From contig JAJCYN010000439.1 of the NCBI GenBank assembly GCA_029262915.1, forward strand, positions 1 to 5,427: a stretch of 5,427 bases of DNA, in the 5' to 3' direction. Positions 1 to 5,426 of this stretch are shown here, piece after piece. Numbering within the stretch: the first letter of the stretch is position 1; each line of letters begins with the position of its first letter. Below the pieces are notes generated by a model. The model was not told where the DNA came from, did not search any database, and saw nothing but the letters and a program-made list of their open reading frames with translations. The DNA comes from Flavobacteriales bacterium. Lineage in GTDB: Bacteria; Bacteroidota; Bacteroidia; Flavobacteriales_E; Vicingaceae. Made by a program: the position numbers and the translations under genes.

Positions 1-663
1 CGCTGCTAAAACACCTCCTGCCACAGTTGCCATCCCTCCTATCATCACTAACAATATTTCTGAACGGTTCATTCGTTCTAAATAAGCCTTAATCATTAAA
101 GGTGCCTCAGTTTGCCCTAAAAATATATTCCCAGCAACAGATAAACTCTCAGCACCCGAAATTTTCAACAATTTTGTCAAAAACAAAGCCATTCCTTTCA
201 CTATAATTTGGATAACTCCTAAATAAAATAATAGAGATGTTAATGCGGAAAAGAAAATAATCGTAGGTAGAATTTGGAAAACAAATATAAAACCAAAGGA
301 TTCTATATTCATTAAATCTCCAAATAAAAATTGACTACCAGCAGCAGTATAATCTAAAATATTTGTAAAAATTCCACCAATAAATTCAAAAATCTTTTGA
401 ATAAATGGAACCTTTATTACACCAAAAGCTATAATTAACTGAGCTGTTAAACCTGCTCCAACAGTCTTCCAATTTATTGCTTTACGATTACTACTAAATA
501 AATAAGCAATTAAAAGTAATGAACCCATACCTAAAACCCCTCTCCACAGTGTCGTTAAAGAAAAGCCTTGGTTATCTATAATTGTATGTTGAATTATTTC
601 TTGTGCATCTATTGATATTATGCTGAACAAGAACAGCATAAATAAGCTAATTTTTTTTAACAT
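1..663 (-). CDS. NupC-type concentrative nucleoside transporter, N-terminal part (runs off left edge)
   Basis: Codons from ATG at 663 down to base 1 are open (221 residues), and the gene continues past the left edge. The CNT/NupC family imports nucleosides across the inner membrane with a cation gradient. The key evidence is GQTEAP at residues 183-188; in the Vibrio CNT structure this hairpin motif contacts the nucleobase. Residues 1-21 (MLKKISLFMLFLFSIISIDAQ) look like a cleavable signal peptide, an N-terminal addition I associate with Bacteroidota members of this family. Several hydrophobic segments follow, at about 42-57, 66-84, 122-147 and 202-221. The ribose-binding half lies outside the window, so activity cannot be judged. 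The start is 9 bases after the nuclease stop codon, with no Shine-Dalgarno sequence, suggesting co-transcription. The family is secure; substrate and coupling ion (Na+ or H+) are not readable here. Confidence 0.9.
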   Translation of the reverse strand, partial: MLKKISLFMLFLFSIISIDAQEIIQHTIIDNQGFSLTTLWRGVLGMGSLLLIAYLFSSNRKAINWKTVGAGLTAQLIIAFGVIKVPFIQKIFEFIGGIFTNILDYTAAGSQFLFGDLMNIESFGFIFVFQILPTIIFFSALTSLLFYLGVIQIIVKGMALFLTKLLKISGAESLSVAGNIFLGQTEAPLMIKAYLERMNRSEILLVMIGGMATVAGGVLAA

Positions 664-672
664 ATTTTTAAG

Positions 673-1296
673 TTAGTTCGCATTTCGTTTGTCTAGCTCT
701 TCTTTAATCTTAGATGCCTCCTCATAATTTTCACTTTCAATAGCATCTTGCAGTCTTTTATTGAGTTCTTCTATCGTAAGGTCGTCATAACTCAACGATT
801 TTGGTTCTTCAATCACAATAGATTCCAATTCATCTTCGATAGAATCAAGCTCTTTCCCTAATTCATCCTCCCCTTCTTGGTTTTCATCCAAAATAATTCC
901 AGCACTTGCTAAAATAAATTCGTGTGTATAAATTGGGCATTTAAATCTTACCGCTAAAGCAATTGCATCGGATGTTCTAGTATCAACTTCTATAATTTCT
1001 CCATCTTTTTCTGAAAGAAGTTTTGCATAAAAAATACCTTCAACTAAATTATAAATAATAATTTCTTTGACAGAAATATCATAAACATCTGCAAAACTCT
1101 TAAACAAATCATGAGTCAGCGGTCTACTTGGAGTCATAGATTCTAACTCAATGGCGATTGCTTGAGCTTCAAACCCACCAATTATTATGGGTAACCTTCT
1201 TTTTGCCCCATCTTTCTCACCTAATACCAAAGCATAAGCTCCAGTCTGAGTTTGACTATAAGAAAGTCCAATTATTTCTAATTCTATCTTATCCAT
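673..1296 (-). CDS. Bifunctional nuclease (BFN/DUF151) family protein with C-terminal UVR domain
   Basis: This 207-residue protein has two parts. Residues 1-135 are a BFN/DUF151 domain, with LPIIIGGFEAQAIA at 35-48, RPLTHDLFK at 58-66, GIFYAKL at 87-93 and VDTRTSDAIALAVR at 104-117. Residues 172-205 form a UVR-type helical hairpin (LTIEELNKRLQDAIESENYE onward), the short motif also found in UvrB and UvrC. An acidic linker at about 138-165 joins them. BFN proteins were named for nuclease activity on RNA and DNA in plants; the role of the bacterial BFN-UVR form is poorly defined, so a nucleic-acid or stress role is inference. The protein looks cytoplasmic: no signal peptide or membrane segment. 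The MDKIELEIIGLSYSQT start fits the family, so this ATG is preferred although it directly follows a terminator T-tract. It is followed by the transporter gene in a likely two-gene unit. Confidence 0.93.
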   Translation of the reverse strand: MDKIELEIIGLSYSQTQTGAYALVLGEKDGAKRRLPIIIGGFEAQAIAIELESMTPSRPLTHDLFKSFADVYDISVKEIIIYNLVEGIFYAKLLSEKDGEIIEVDTRTSDAIALAVRFKCPIYTHEFILASAGIILDENQEGEDELGKELDSIEDELESIVIEEPKSLSYDDLTIEELNKRLQDAIESENYEEASKIKEELDKRNAN

Positions 1297-1320
1297 AAAA
1301 AAAGGAGGTACAATACCTCC
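1297..1320 (-). terminator. Intrinsic terminator after etfA, abutting the nuclease start codon
   Basis: Read on the minus strand the sequence is GGAGGTATTGTACCTCC followed by seven T. The 7-bp stem pairs 1314-1320 with 1304-1310 around the 3-base loop TTG, and the T-tract occupies 1303-1297. The nuclease ATG begins at 1296 with no gap. It lies 22 bases past the etfA stop codon, where an etfBA terminator would be expected. On the plus strand no T-tract follows, so it should work in one direction only. The stem is short, so partial readthrough into the nuclease and transporter genes is plausible. The 5' arm reads as a Shine-Dalgarno sequence, but it is about 18 bases from the ATG and paired, so it is an unlikely ribosome site. 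Confidence 0.72.
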
Positions 1321-1341
1321 ATAAATTTAATCAATTTTTTA

Positions 1342-2292
1342 TTATGATTCTTTTAGTTTATTAACTGACTCAACTAATTTAGGAACAACTTCAAATGCAT
1401 CTCCTACTATACCATAATCAGCGGCTTTAAAGAAAGGTGCTTCTGGGTCCGTATTAATTACTACAATTACCTTACTACCATTAACTCCGGCTAAATGCTG
1501 TATTGCTCCTGAAATACCTGCAGCAATGTACAAGTTTGGTCTAATAGCTAATCCAGTTTGTCCAACATGTTCGTGATGAGGCCTCCAACCAATATCCGCT
1601 ACGGGTCGTGAACAAGCAGTTGCCGCTCCAAGTGCTTTTGCCAAATCTTCAATCATACCCCAATTTTCTGGCCCTTTCAAACCTCTTCCTGCTGAAACTA
1701 CTATATCAGCTTCTGTTAAAGATAATTCCGTTGATTCTTTCTTAATTTCTTTAACTGTAATTCCAGTACTTGGAAGTTCAACTGAAAATGCTTCAACTGA
1801 TGCACTTCCTCCAATATCTATCTTATCAACTGAATTTGGTAAAACTGAAATAATTTTTGTAGCTGTAGTAATTTCAACTTCAGCAAAAGCTTTACCCGAA
1901 AAAACTGCTTTCTTTACTGTATTTCCATTTGGTAAAGCTACAGCTCCACTTACTAACCCAGCATCTAATTTTGCTGATAACCGTGGTGCAACAGATTTAC
2001 CTGTATAATCGTGTGCAAAAATAATAGTATCTGCTCCTGTCTGACTTGCCGCTTCAGCAATAACGTGAGCCACTTTTTGAGGATCAAAATTATCTAAATT
2101 GGTATCTGCGACATGCATTACTTTTGACACTCCATAATTTCCTAACGCTTCTAAACCTGAAGCAGAACCAGCAACAATAGCTATGGCATCTGTGCCTGCA
2201 GCTTGTGCTAATTGAGCGCCATAGTTTGCCGCTTCAAAAGCATTTTTTGTTAATGCTCCATTATTTGAATCTGTATATATTAAAACTGACAT
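1342..2292 (-). CDS. etfA: Electron transfer flavoprotein subunit alpha
   Basis: This 316-residue protein is the FAD-binding subunit of the cytoplasmic EtfAB heterodimer, which carries electrons from acyl-CoA and similar dehydrogenases toward a quinone reductase. The C-terminal FAD domain is clear: SAGRGLKGPEN at 200-210, SRPVADIGW at 228-236, VGQTG at 243-247 and LYIAAGISGAIQHLAG at 254-269. Arg229, Thr246 and His266 sit at the same spacing as human ETFA Arg249, Thr266 and His286, which contact the flavin. The LY...GISGAIQH...IN region fits the classic EtfA signature except that Val278 replaces the usual Ala before the final Ile-Asn. The N-terminal domain (1 to about 185) is the usual Rossmann-like fold, and the length is normal. 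The gene starts 30 bases after the etfB stop codon, with AT-rich sequence and no Shine-Dalgarno between. Whether the pair is conventional or electron-bifurcating cannot be settled by eye; the conventional role is assumed. Confidence 0.97.
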   Translation of the reverse strand: MSVLIYTDSNNGALTKNAFEAANYGAQLAQAAGTDAIAIVAGSASGLEALGNYGVSKVMHVADTNLDNFDPQKVAHVIAEAASQTGADTIIFAHDYTGKSVAPRLSAKLDAGLVSGAVALPNGNTVKKAVFSGKAFAEVEITTATKIISVLPNSVDKIDIGGSASVEAFSVELPSTGITVKEIKKESTELSLTEADIVVSAGRGLKGPENWGMIEDLAKALGAATACSRPVADIGWRPHHEHVGQTGLAIRPNLYIAAGISGAIQHLAGVNGSKVIVVINTDPEAPFFKAADYGIVGDAFEVVPKLVESVNKLKES

Positions 2293-2322
2293 ATCTTTTA
2301 ATTTCTATTTTTTAATTCTTCA

Positions 2323-3063
2323 TTAAATGGCTTTCGCTTCATTGTGTAATAAATCCACCAATTCTTGTACATTATCAGCATCTACATATTTACAACCTGA
2401 TTTAGCAGGTGGCAATGTAAATCCTTTTACCGTAGTAGAAACTGTTGCTTCTGAGGCAGAAACCACATTAAGTGGTTTACTTCTTGCTGCCATAATTCCC
2501 CTCATGTTAGGAATACGAGCTTCTGCCATTCCTTTAGCCGCACTCAATACATATGGTGTATTTACTTCTATTACTTCAACGCCACCCTCTATTTCTCTTT
2601 CTATCGTTGCTGTACTCCCATTAACCTCTAATTTGGAAGCCAATGAAACGTAAGGTAAGCTCATTAATTCTGCAATCATCCCTCCTACTTGAGAGCCATT
2701 ATAATCGATAGTTTCCTTACCAGCAAGAACCATATCAAAATCCTCGTCTTTCGCATAATTGGCAATTTGTTTCGCTACGTACAAAGCATCTGTAGTTTCA
2801 GCATCAATTCTCACTGCATCATCTGCACCTATCGCCAATGCTTTTCTAATTATTGGATCGCTATCAGCTCCTCCTACATTCAAAACAGTAACCGTTCCTC
2901 CATTCGCTTCTCTTAATTCTAACCCTCTCACTAAGGCATACCATTCATCGTAAGGGTTTACTATAAATTGAACATCATTTTCATCAAACTTTGTATCCCC
3001 ATCTGTAAAGGCAATTTTAGCTGTTGTATCTGGAGCCTTACTTATACAAACTAATATTTTCAT
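2323..3063 (-). CDS. etfB: Electron transfer flavoprotein subunit beta
   Basis: This 246-residue protein is the partner of EtfA, normally binding AMP (or a second FAD in bifurcating forms) and docking partner dehydrogenases. It begins MKILVCISKAPDTTAKI and has the nucleotide-site regions NPYDEWYALVRGLEL (36-50) and GKETIDYNGSQVGGMIAEL (115-133). Residues 154-174 (I-x-R-x2-EGG-x-E-x-I-x4-P-x-VLS) match the EtfB family signature at every position. Residues 182-198 (ARIPNMRGIMAARSKPL) correspond to the recognition-loop region. Length is normal and no residue looks damaged. It is the first gene of the minus-strand unit, with a probable promoter about 40 bases upstream, and etfA follows after 30 bases. 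Ending in TAA and starting at the only sensible ATG, the model is secure. Redox partners are not encoded in the window. Confidence 0.97.
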   Translation of the reverse strand: MKILVCISKAPDTTAKIAFTDGDTKFDENDVQFIVNPYDEWYALVRGLELREANGGTVTVLNVGGADSDPIIRKALAIGADDAVRIDAETTDALYVAKQIANYAKDEDFDMVLAGKETIDYNGSQVGGMIAELMSLPYVSLASKLEVNGSTATIEREIEGGVEVIEVNTPYVLSAAKGMAEARIPNMRGIMAARSKPLNVVSASEATVSTTVKGFTLPPAKSGCKYVDADNVQELVDLLHNEAKAI

Positions 3064-3103
3064 CTATTTATTTTTATAAATTTTTATTCTCAAAAAAGTG
3101 TTA

Positions 3104-3131
3104 CGAAAGTAGCAATAATCAATTGAAAAAA
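3104..3131 (-). promoter_or_regulatory. Probable promoter of etfB-etfA
   Basis: On the minus strand TACTTTCG (3111 to 3104) differs by one base from the Bacteroidota -7 consensus TAnnTTTG. Seventeen bases upstream is a T-rich stretch, part of a nine-T run at 3134-3126, in place of the TTG expected at -33. Transcription would begin near 3100, giving an untranslated leader of roughly 35 bases before the etfB ATG at 3063. The -33 half is weak, so the exact site is tentative. Confidence 0.5.
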
Positions 3132-3246
3132 AAAGATGATTTTACTTATTAAATAACAGGTTTTAAACATAGAATAAAAACATAATCTGCAATGAAGTTT
3201 TTACGACATCTAACCATAATATTTTTTAGAAAAAAATTATATTTTG
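3112..3246. other. Non-coding spacer between divergent promoters
   Basis: This is the central part of the 345-base gap between etfB and the aminotransferase. It is extremely AT-rich, with a nine-A run at 3126-3134 that may bend DNA or act as an upstream element for the etf promoter, and a small palindrome TTATTAAATAA at 3146-3156 that is expected by chance in such sequence. I see no convincing operator, RNA gene or coding region here. An open frame starting at 3192 crosses the tyr promoter and the terminator and has no family resemblance, so it is not annotated. Confidence 0.5.
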
Positions 3247-3275
3247 TTTGTCTATTTATTTTTTATATATATTTG
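3247..3275 (+). promoter_or_regulatory. Bacteroidota-type promoter of the tyrosine operon
   Basis: TATATTTG at 3268-3275 is an exact match to the -7 consensus TAnnTTTG of Bacteroides and Flavobacterium primary promoters. TTTG at 3247-3250 supplies the -33 TTG with a 17-base spacer, within the accepted range. Transcription would start near 3279-3282, only about 15 bases before the leader peptide ATG. That placement, right before a leader-attenuator, supports both calls. The start site itself is inferred. Confidence 0.75.
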
Positions 3276-3294
3276 CCCAATCAAATTAATTACA

Positions 3295-3342
3295 ATGACA
3301 AAAAATTGCAATACTTACTTTTATTACTACCCTATAAACTAG
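3295..3342 (+). CDS. Tyr/Phe-rich attenuator leader peptide
   Basis: This tiny frame encodes MTKNCNTYFYYYPIN and ends with TAG. Residues 8-12 are Tyr-Phe-Tyr-Tyr-Tyr (codons TAC TTT TAT TAC TAC), so four of fifteen residues are Tyr, immediately upstream of an aminotransferase and tyrA. It starts about 15 bases from the predicted transcription start and ends 38 bases before the terminator stem, the layout of classical leader peptides such as those of the E. coli phe and trp operons. The peptide itself probably has no function: ribosome pausing at the Tyr/Phe codons when charged tRNA is scarce would decide the folding of the downstream RNA. There is no Shine-Dalgarno sequence, as is normal in this phylum; the upstream bases are A/T-rich. 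The call rests on sequence layout alone, but the codon run, the operon content and the matching RNA stems agree. Confidence 0.82.
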   Translation: MTKNCNTYFYYYPIN

Positions 3343-3408
3343 GACGGGAAGGTATTGTTGTAACAATAATAGAAATTAAAAGCCTTTCCAACTGGAAAGG
3401 CTTTTTTT
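3308..3408 (+). promoter_or_regulatory. Ribosome-mediated transcription attenuator of the tyrosine operon
   Basis: Three mutually exclusive pairings can be drawn. Stem 1:2 (protector) pairs 3308-3316 with 3350-3358, including a perfect CAATAC:GTATTG core, then after one A-A mismatch 3318-3320 with 3346-3348 (one G-C, two G-U). Stem 2:3 (antiterminator) pairs GGGAAGG 3346-3352 with CCTTTCC 3383-3389 (7 bp, one G-U), enclosing a small hairpin TATTGT/ACAATA at 3353-3368. Stem 3:4 is the terminator at 3378-3408. Region 1 covers leader codons 5-9, so a ribosome stalled on Tyr8-Tyr12 would break 1:2, free region 2 to pair with region 3, and allow transcription onward. A ribosome reaching the TAG at 3340-3342 would cover region 2 and let the terminator form. 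Without translation, 1:2 also favours termination. The pairings are seen in the sequence; the mechanism is inferred by analogy with known leader attenuators. Confidence 0.8.
3378..3408 (+). terminator. Intrinsic terminator of the tyr attenuator
   Basis: AGCCTTTCC (3381-3389) pairs perfectly with GGAAAGGCT (3394-3402) around the loop AACT, and flanking A and T bases can extend the stem to 12 bp. A run of seven T follows at 3402-3408. It is the strongest hairpin in the window and lies before, not after, the genes on its strand, as expected for an attenuator. An ATG at 3409 directly follows the T-tract, but the preferred gene start is 15 bases further on. Confidence 0.9.
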
Positions 3409-3423
3409 ATGCAAATTAAAATA

Positions 3424-4626
3424 ATGAAAACAGCAAAAAGAATAGAAACCGTTAAGGAGTACTATTTCTCAAAAAAGTTAAGAGAAATAGAACGGCTTAA
3501 CGCTGAAAATAGAGACATAATTAATTTAGGAATTGGTAGTCCGGATTTACCACCTAATAGAAAAATTATTGAGGCATTAATTGATTCAGTTCAAAATCCG
3601 AACAATCACTCTTACCAAAGCTATAGAGGAATTCCTGAGCTAAGAAATGCTATTTCTAGCTGGTATAAATTAACCTACAATATTGATTTAGATGCTAATT
3701 CTGAAGTACTCCCTTTACTTGGTTCTAAAGAAGGTGTTATGCATATTTGTATGACTTACCTTAATGAAGGTGATGAAGTTTTAATTCCTGATCCAGCCTA
3801 CCCAACTTATGCTGCTGCAACAAATTTAGCCGGAGGAAAAGTAGTAAAGTACAAATTAAGTGAAGATAATAATTGGCATCCTTCTATTGAGAACATTAAG
3901 TCTTTAATTACAGATAAAACAAAATTGATTTGGATCAATTACCCTAATATGCCAACAGGACAGCGAGCTAATTCAGCTATCCTAAAAGAGTTGCTAGGTT
4001 TGGCTAAAGAAAATAATATTTTGGTTTGTAACGATAACCCTTACAGTTTAACACTTAATGATAACCCCACAAGCATTTTTCAAATTAAAGGAGCAAAAGA
4101 TATTGCTTTGGAATTAAATTCTTTGAGTAAATCGCACAATATGGCCGGTTGGCGTTTAGGTTGGGTTTCTGGAAAAAGCGATAGAATAAACGAAATTTTG
4201 AAATTTAAAAGCAATATGGATTCTGGTATGTTTTTACCAATACAACATGCTGCAATTACAGCTTTAAATTTAGATAAATCTTGTTATCATGAGAACAATA
4301 TAATTTATGCGAAACGCAGAAAACTAATATGGAAGTTATTAGATATTTTGAACTGTGCTTATGATAAAACCCAAGTTGGAATGTTTGTTTGGGCAAAAAT
4401 ACCAGATGAGATTATAGACTCGAGTATATTTTCAGATTTAATTCTGTACAATGCTAATGTTTTTATAACTCCTGGGATTATCTTTGGAAAGCAAGGAAAG
4501 CAATATCTCAGAATTTCACTTTGTACTAAAGAAGAAATAATACAGAAAGCTATTGGAAGAATTGAACGAACAAAAGCTGAACTATTTATTGATAAAAATA
4601 TTTCTCATATAAGTAATAAAAGTTAA
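3424..4626 (+). CDS. PLP-dependent class I/II aminotransferase, likely aromatic amino acid aminotransferase
   Basis: The protein (400 residues from the ATG at 3424) is a fold-type I aminotransferase. It shows GIGSPDLPP (36-44), YPNMPTG (173-179), NDNPY (203-207; Asp204 and Tyr207 for the cofactor ring), SLSKSHNMAGWRLGW (233-247; Lys236 forms the Schiff base, Arg244 would bind the phosphate) and YLRISLC (361-367; Arg363 for the substrate carboxylate). The Asn that usually precedes PTG is Met176 here. An in-frame ATG at 3409 would add MQIKI, but it abuts the terminator T-tract, and MKTAKR...EYYFSKKLRE resembles related starts, so 3424 is chosen. Given tyrA two bases downstream and the Tyr-rich leader, the likely job is transamination of hydroxyphenylpyruvate to tyrosine (and phenylpyruvate to phenylalanine). 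Substrate is inferred from context; aspartate or LL-diaminopimelate aminotransferases are similar in sequence. Confidence 0.9.
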   Translation: MKTAKRIETVKEYYFSKKLREIERLNAENRDIINLGIGSPDLPPNRKIIEALIDSVQNPNNHSYQSYRGIPELRNAISSWYKLTYNIDLDANSEVLPLLGSKEGVMHICMTYLNEGDEVLIPDPAYPTYAAATNLAGGKVVKYKLSEDNNWHPSIENIKSLITDKTKLIWINYPNMPTGQRANSAILKELLGLAKENNILVCNDNPYSLTLNDNPTSIFQIKGAKDIALELNSLSKSHNMAGWRLGWVSGKSDRINEILKFKSNMDSGMFLPIQHAAITALNLDKSCYHENNIIYAKRRKLIWKLLDILNCAYDKTQVGMFVWAKIPDEIIDSSIFSDLILYNANVFITPGIIFGKQGKQYLRISLCTKEEIIQKAIGRIERTKAELFIDKNISHISNKS

Positions 4627-4628
4627 AA

Positions 4629-5372
4629 ATGAATGTAACAATTATAGGTCTTGGATTAATGGGAGGTTCTTTGGCTCTAGCGTTAAAACAAAAAAAGTTT
4701 AGTAACCATATTATTGGTATTGACAATAATAAAACTCATTGTGAGGAAGCGTTGAAATTAAACCTAGTTAATGAAATTAGGGAATTAAACAGTGTAATAG
4801 ATTCTGATATTATTGTGGTAGCTACTCCTGTTGCGGCAAGCATTAATATTATTTCTACTGTATTAGATAATATTTCAAAAAATCAAATTGTGATTGATTT
4901 GGGTTCAACGAAAGGTGAATTGTGTGTTCATTTAAATCGACATAAAAACAGAGCTCAATTTGTTGCAGCACATCCAATTGCTGGAACTGAAAACTCAGGT
5001 CCAAAAGCAGCAATTAATGATTTATACAATAACAAAAAAGTAGTTGTTTGTGAGAAAAATTCATGTTCAGACAATACGCTATCATTAGCGATGGAACTAT
5101 TTAATAAAGTTGGAATGACAACTGTTTTTATGACTCCAAAGGAGCATGACAAACACTTAGCATATATTTCACATTTATCGCATGTTTCTTCATTTGCTTT
5201 AGGGTTAACTGTATTGGACTTAGAAAAAGATGAGGAAAACATTTTTAATTTAGCTGGAAGTGGATTTTCTTCAACCGCAAGGTTAGCGAAAAGTTCTCCC
5301 GAAATGTGGACAGCAATTTTAGCTCAAAACAAAGAACATATTGTTCCTGCATTGGATACTTATATTCAATAG
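4629..5372 (+). CDS. tyrA: Prephenate dehydrogenase, apparently truncated by an in-frame TAG
   Basis: TyrA oxidatively decarboxylates prephenate to 4-hydroxyphenylpyruvate, the tyrosine-specific step. Residues 1-247 contain the dinucleotide motif GLGLMGGS (7-14) with Asp32 after strand 2 favouring NAD+, DLGSTKG (90-96), the catalytic-His motif HPIAGTENSG (115-124), HDKHLAYISHLSH (173-185), and GFSSTARLAKSSPEMW (212-227) with the substrate-binding type Arg218. These correspond to the Aquifex TyrA residues Ser126, His147, His217 and Arg250 as I recall them. No ACT or chorismate mutase domain is visible. Start ATG lies 2 bases after the aminotransferase TAA, so the two are probably co-translated. 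The oddity is the end: 247 residues is about 35-40 short of the usual Bacteroidota length, and the frame continues sensibly past the TAG. All visible catalytic motifs are intact, but the missing C-terminal helices normally help dimerise the protein, so activity is uncertain. Confidence 0.9.
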   Translation: MNVTIIGLGLMGGSLALALKQKKFSNHIIGIDNNKTHCEEALKLNLVNEIRELNSVIDSDIIVVATPVAASINIISTVLDNISKNQIVIDLGSTKGELCVHLNRHKNRAQFVAAHPIAGTENSGPKAAINDLYNNKKVVVCEKNSCSDNTLSLAMELFNKVGMTTVFMTPKEHDKHLAYISHLSHVSSFALGLTVLDLEKDEENIFNLAGSGFSSTARLAKSSPEMWTAILAQNKEHIVPALDTYIQ

Positions 5373-5426
5373 TTACAGGAATTCAGACACGATATATCAA
5401 ATAACCATGAAATACAAATATATAAT
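5373..5426 (+). pseudogene. tyrA: Probable C-terminal continuation of tyrA beyond the in-frame stop codon
   Basis: In the tyrA frame the 18 codons after TAG read LQEFRHDISNNHEIQIYN, with no further stop before the window edge. Joined to the preceding ALDTYIQ this gives the amphipathic helix pattern that normally follows in flavobacterial prephenate dehydrogenases (a Tyr-Ile helix, then Leu-x-x-Phe-(K/R)). It therefore looks like the remainder of the gene rather than spacer. Causes could be a nonsense mutation (for example from CAG or AAG), a base-call error, or readthrough. The true end lies outside the window. Confidence 0.6.

Noticed and set aside
1284..1322. Twelve-codon minus-strand frame (MEVLYLLFLWIR) overlapping the terminator and nuclease start, as a possible second leader peptide
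   Set aside because: It runs through the hairpin itself and overlaps the nuclease start, has no run of a relevant amino acid and no competing stem.
2327..2953. Plus-strand open frames inside etfB
   Set aside because: They are antisense shadows of a fully convincing EtfB coding sequence, with no recognisable motifs.
3146..3156. Palindrome TTATTAAATAA as a possible operator
   Set aside because: Pure A/T, short, and expected by chance in this spacer.
3280..3408. T-box or metabolite riboswitch as explanation for the leader terminator
   Set aside because: There is too little RNA (about 130 bases) and no T-box specifier/AGGGTGG-type element, while a Tyr-rich translated frame and three competing stems explain the region fully.
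3192..3419. 75-codon open frame (starting MKFLRHLTIIFF) before the aminotransferase
   Set aside because: It crosses the predicted promoter, the leader peptide in another frame and the whole terminator hairpin; its composition is what AT-rich spacer gives and no family resemblance is visible.
4955..5242. Minus-strand 95-codon frame inside tyrA
   Set aside because: Antisense shadow of conserved TyrA motifs; Cys/Ser-rich low-information translation.
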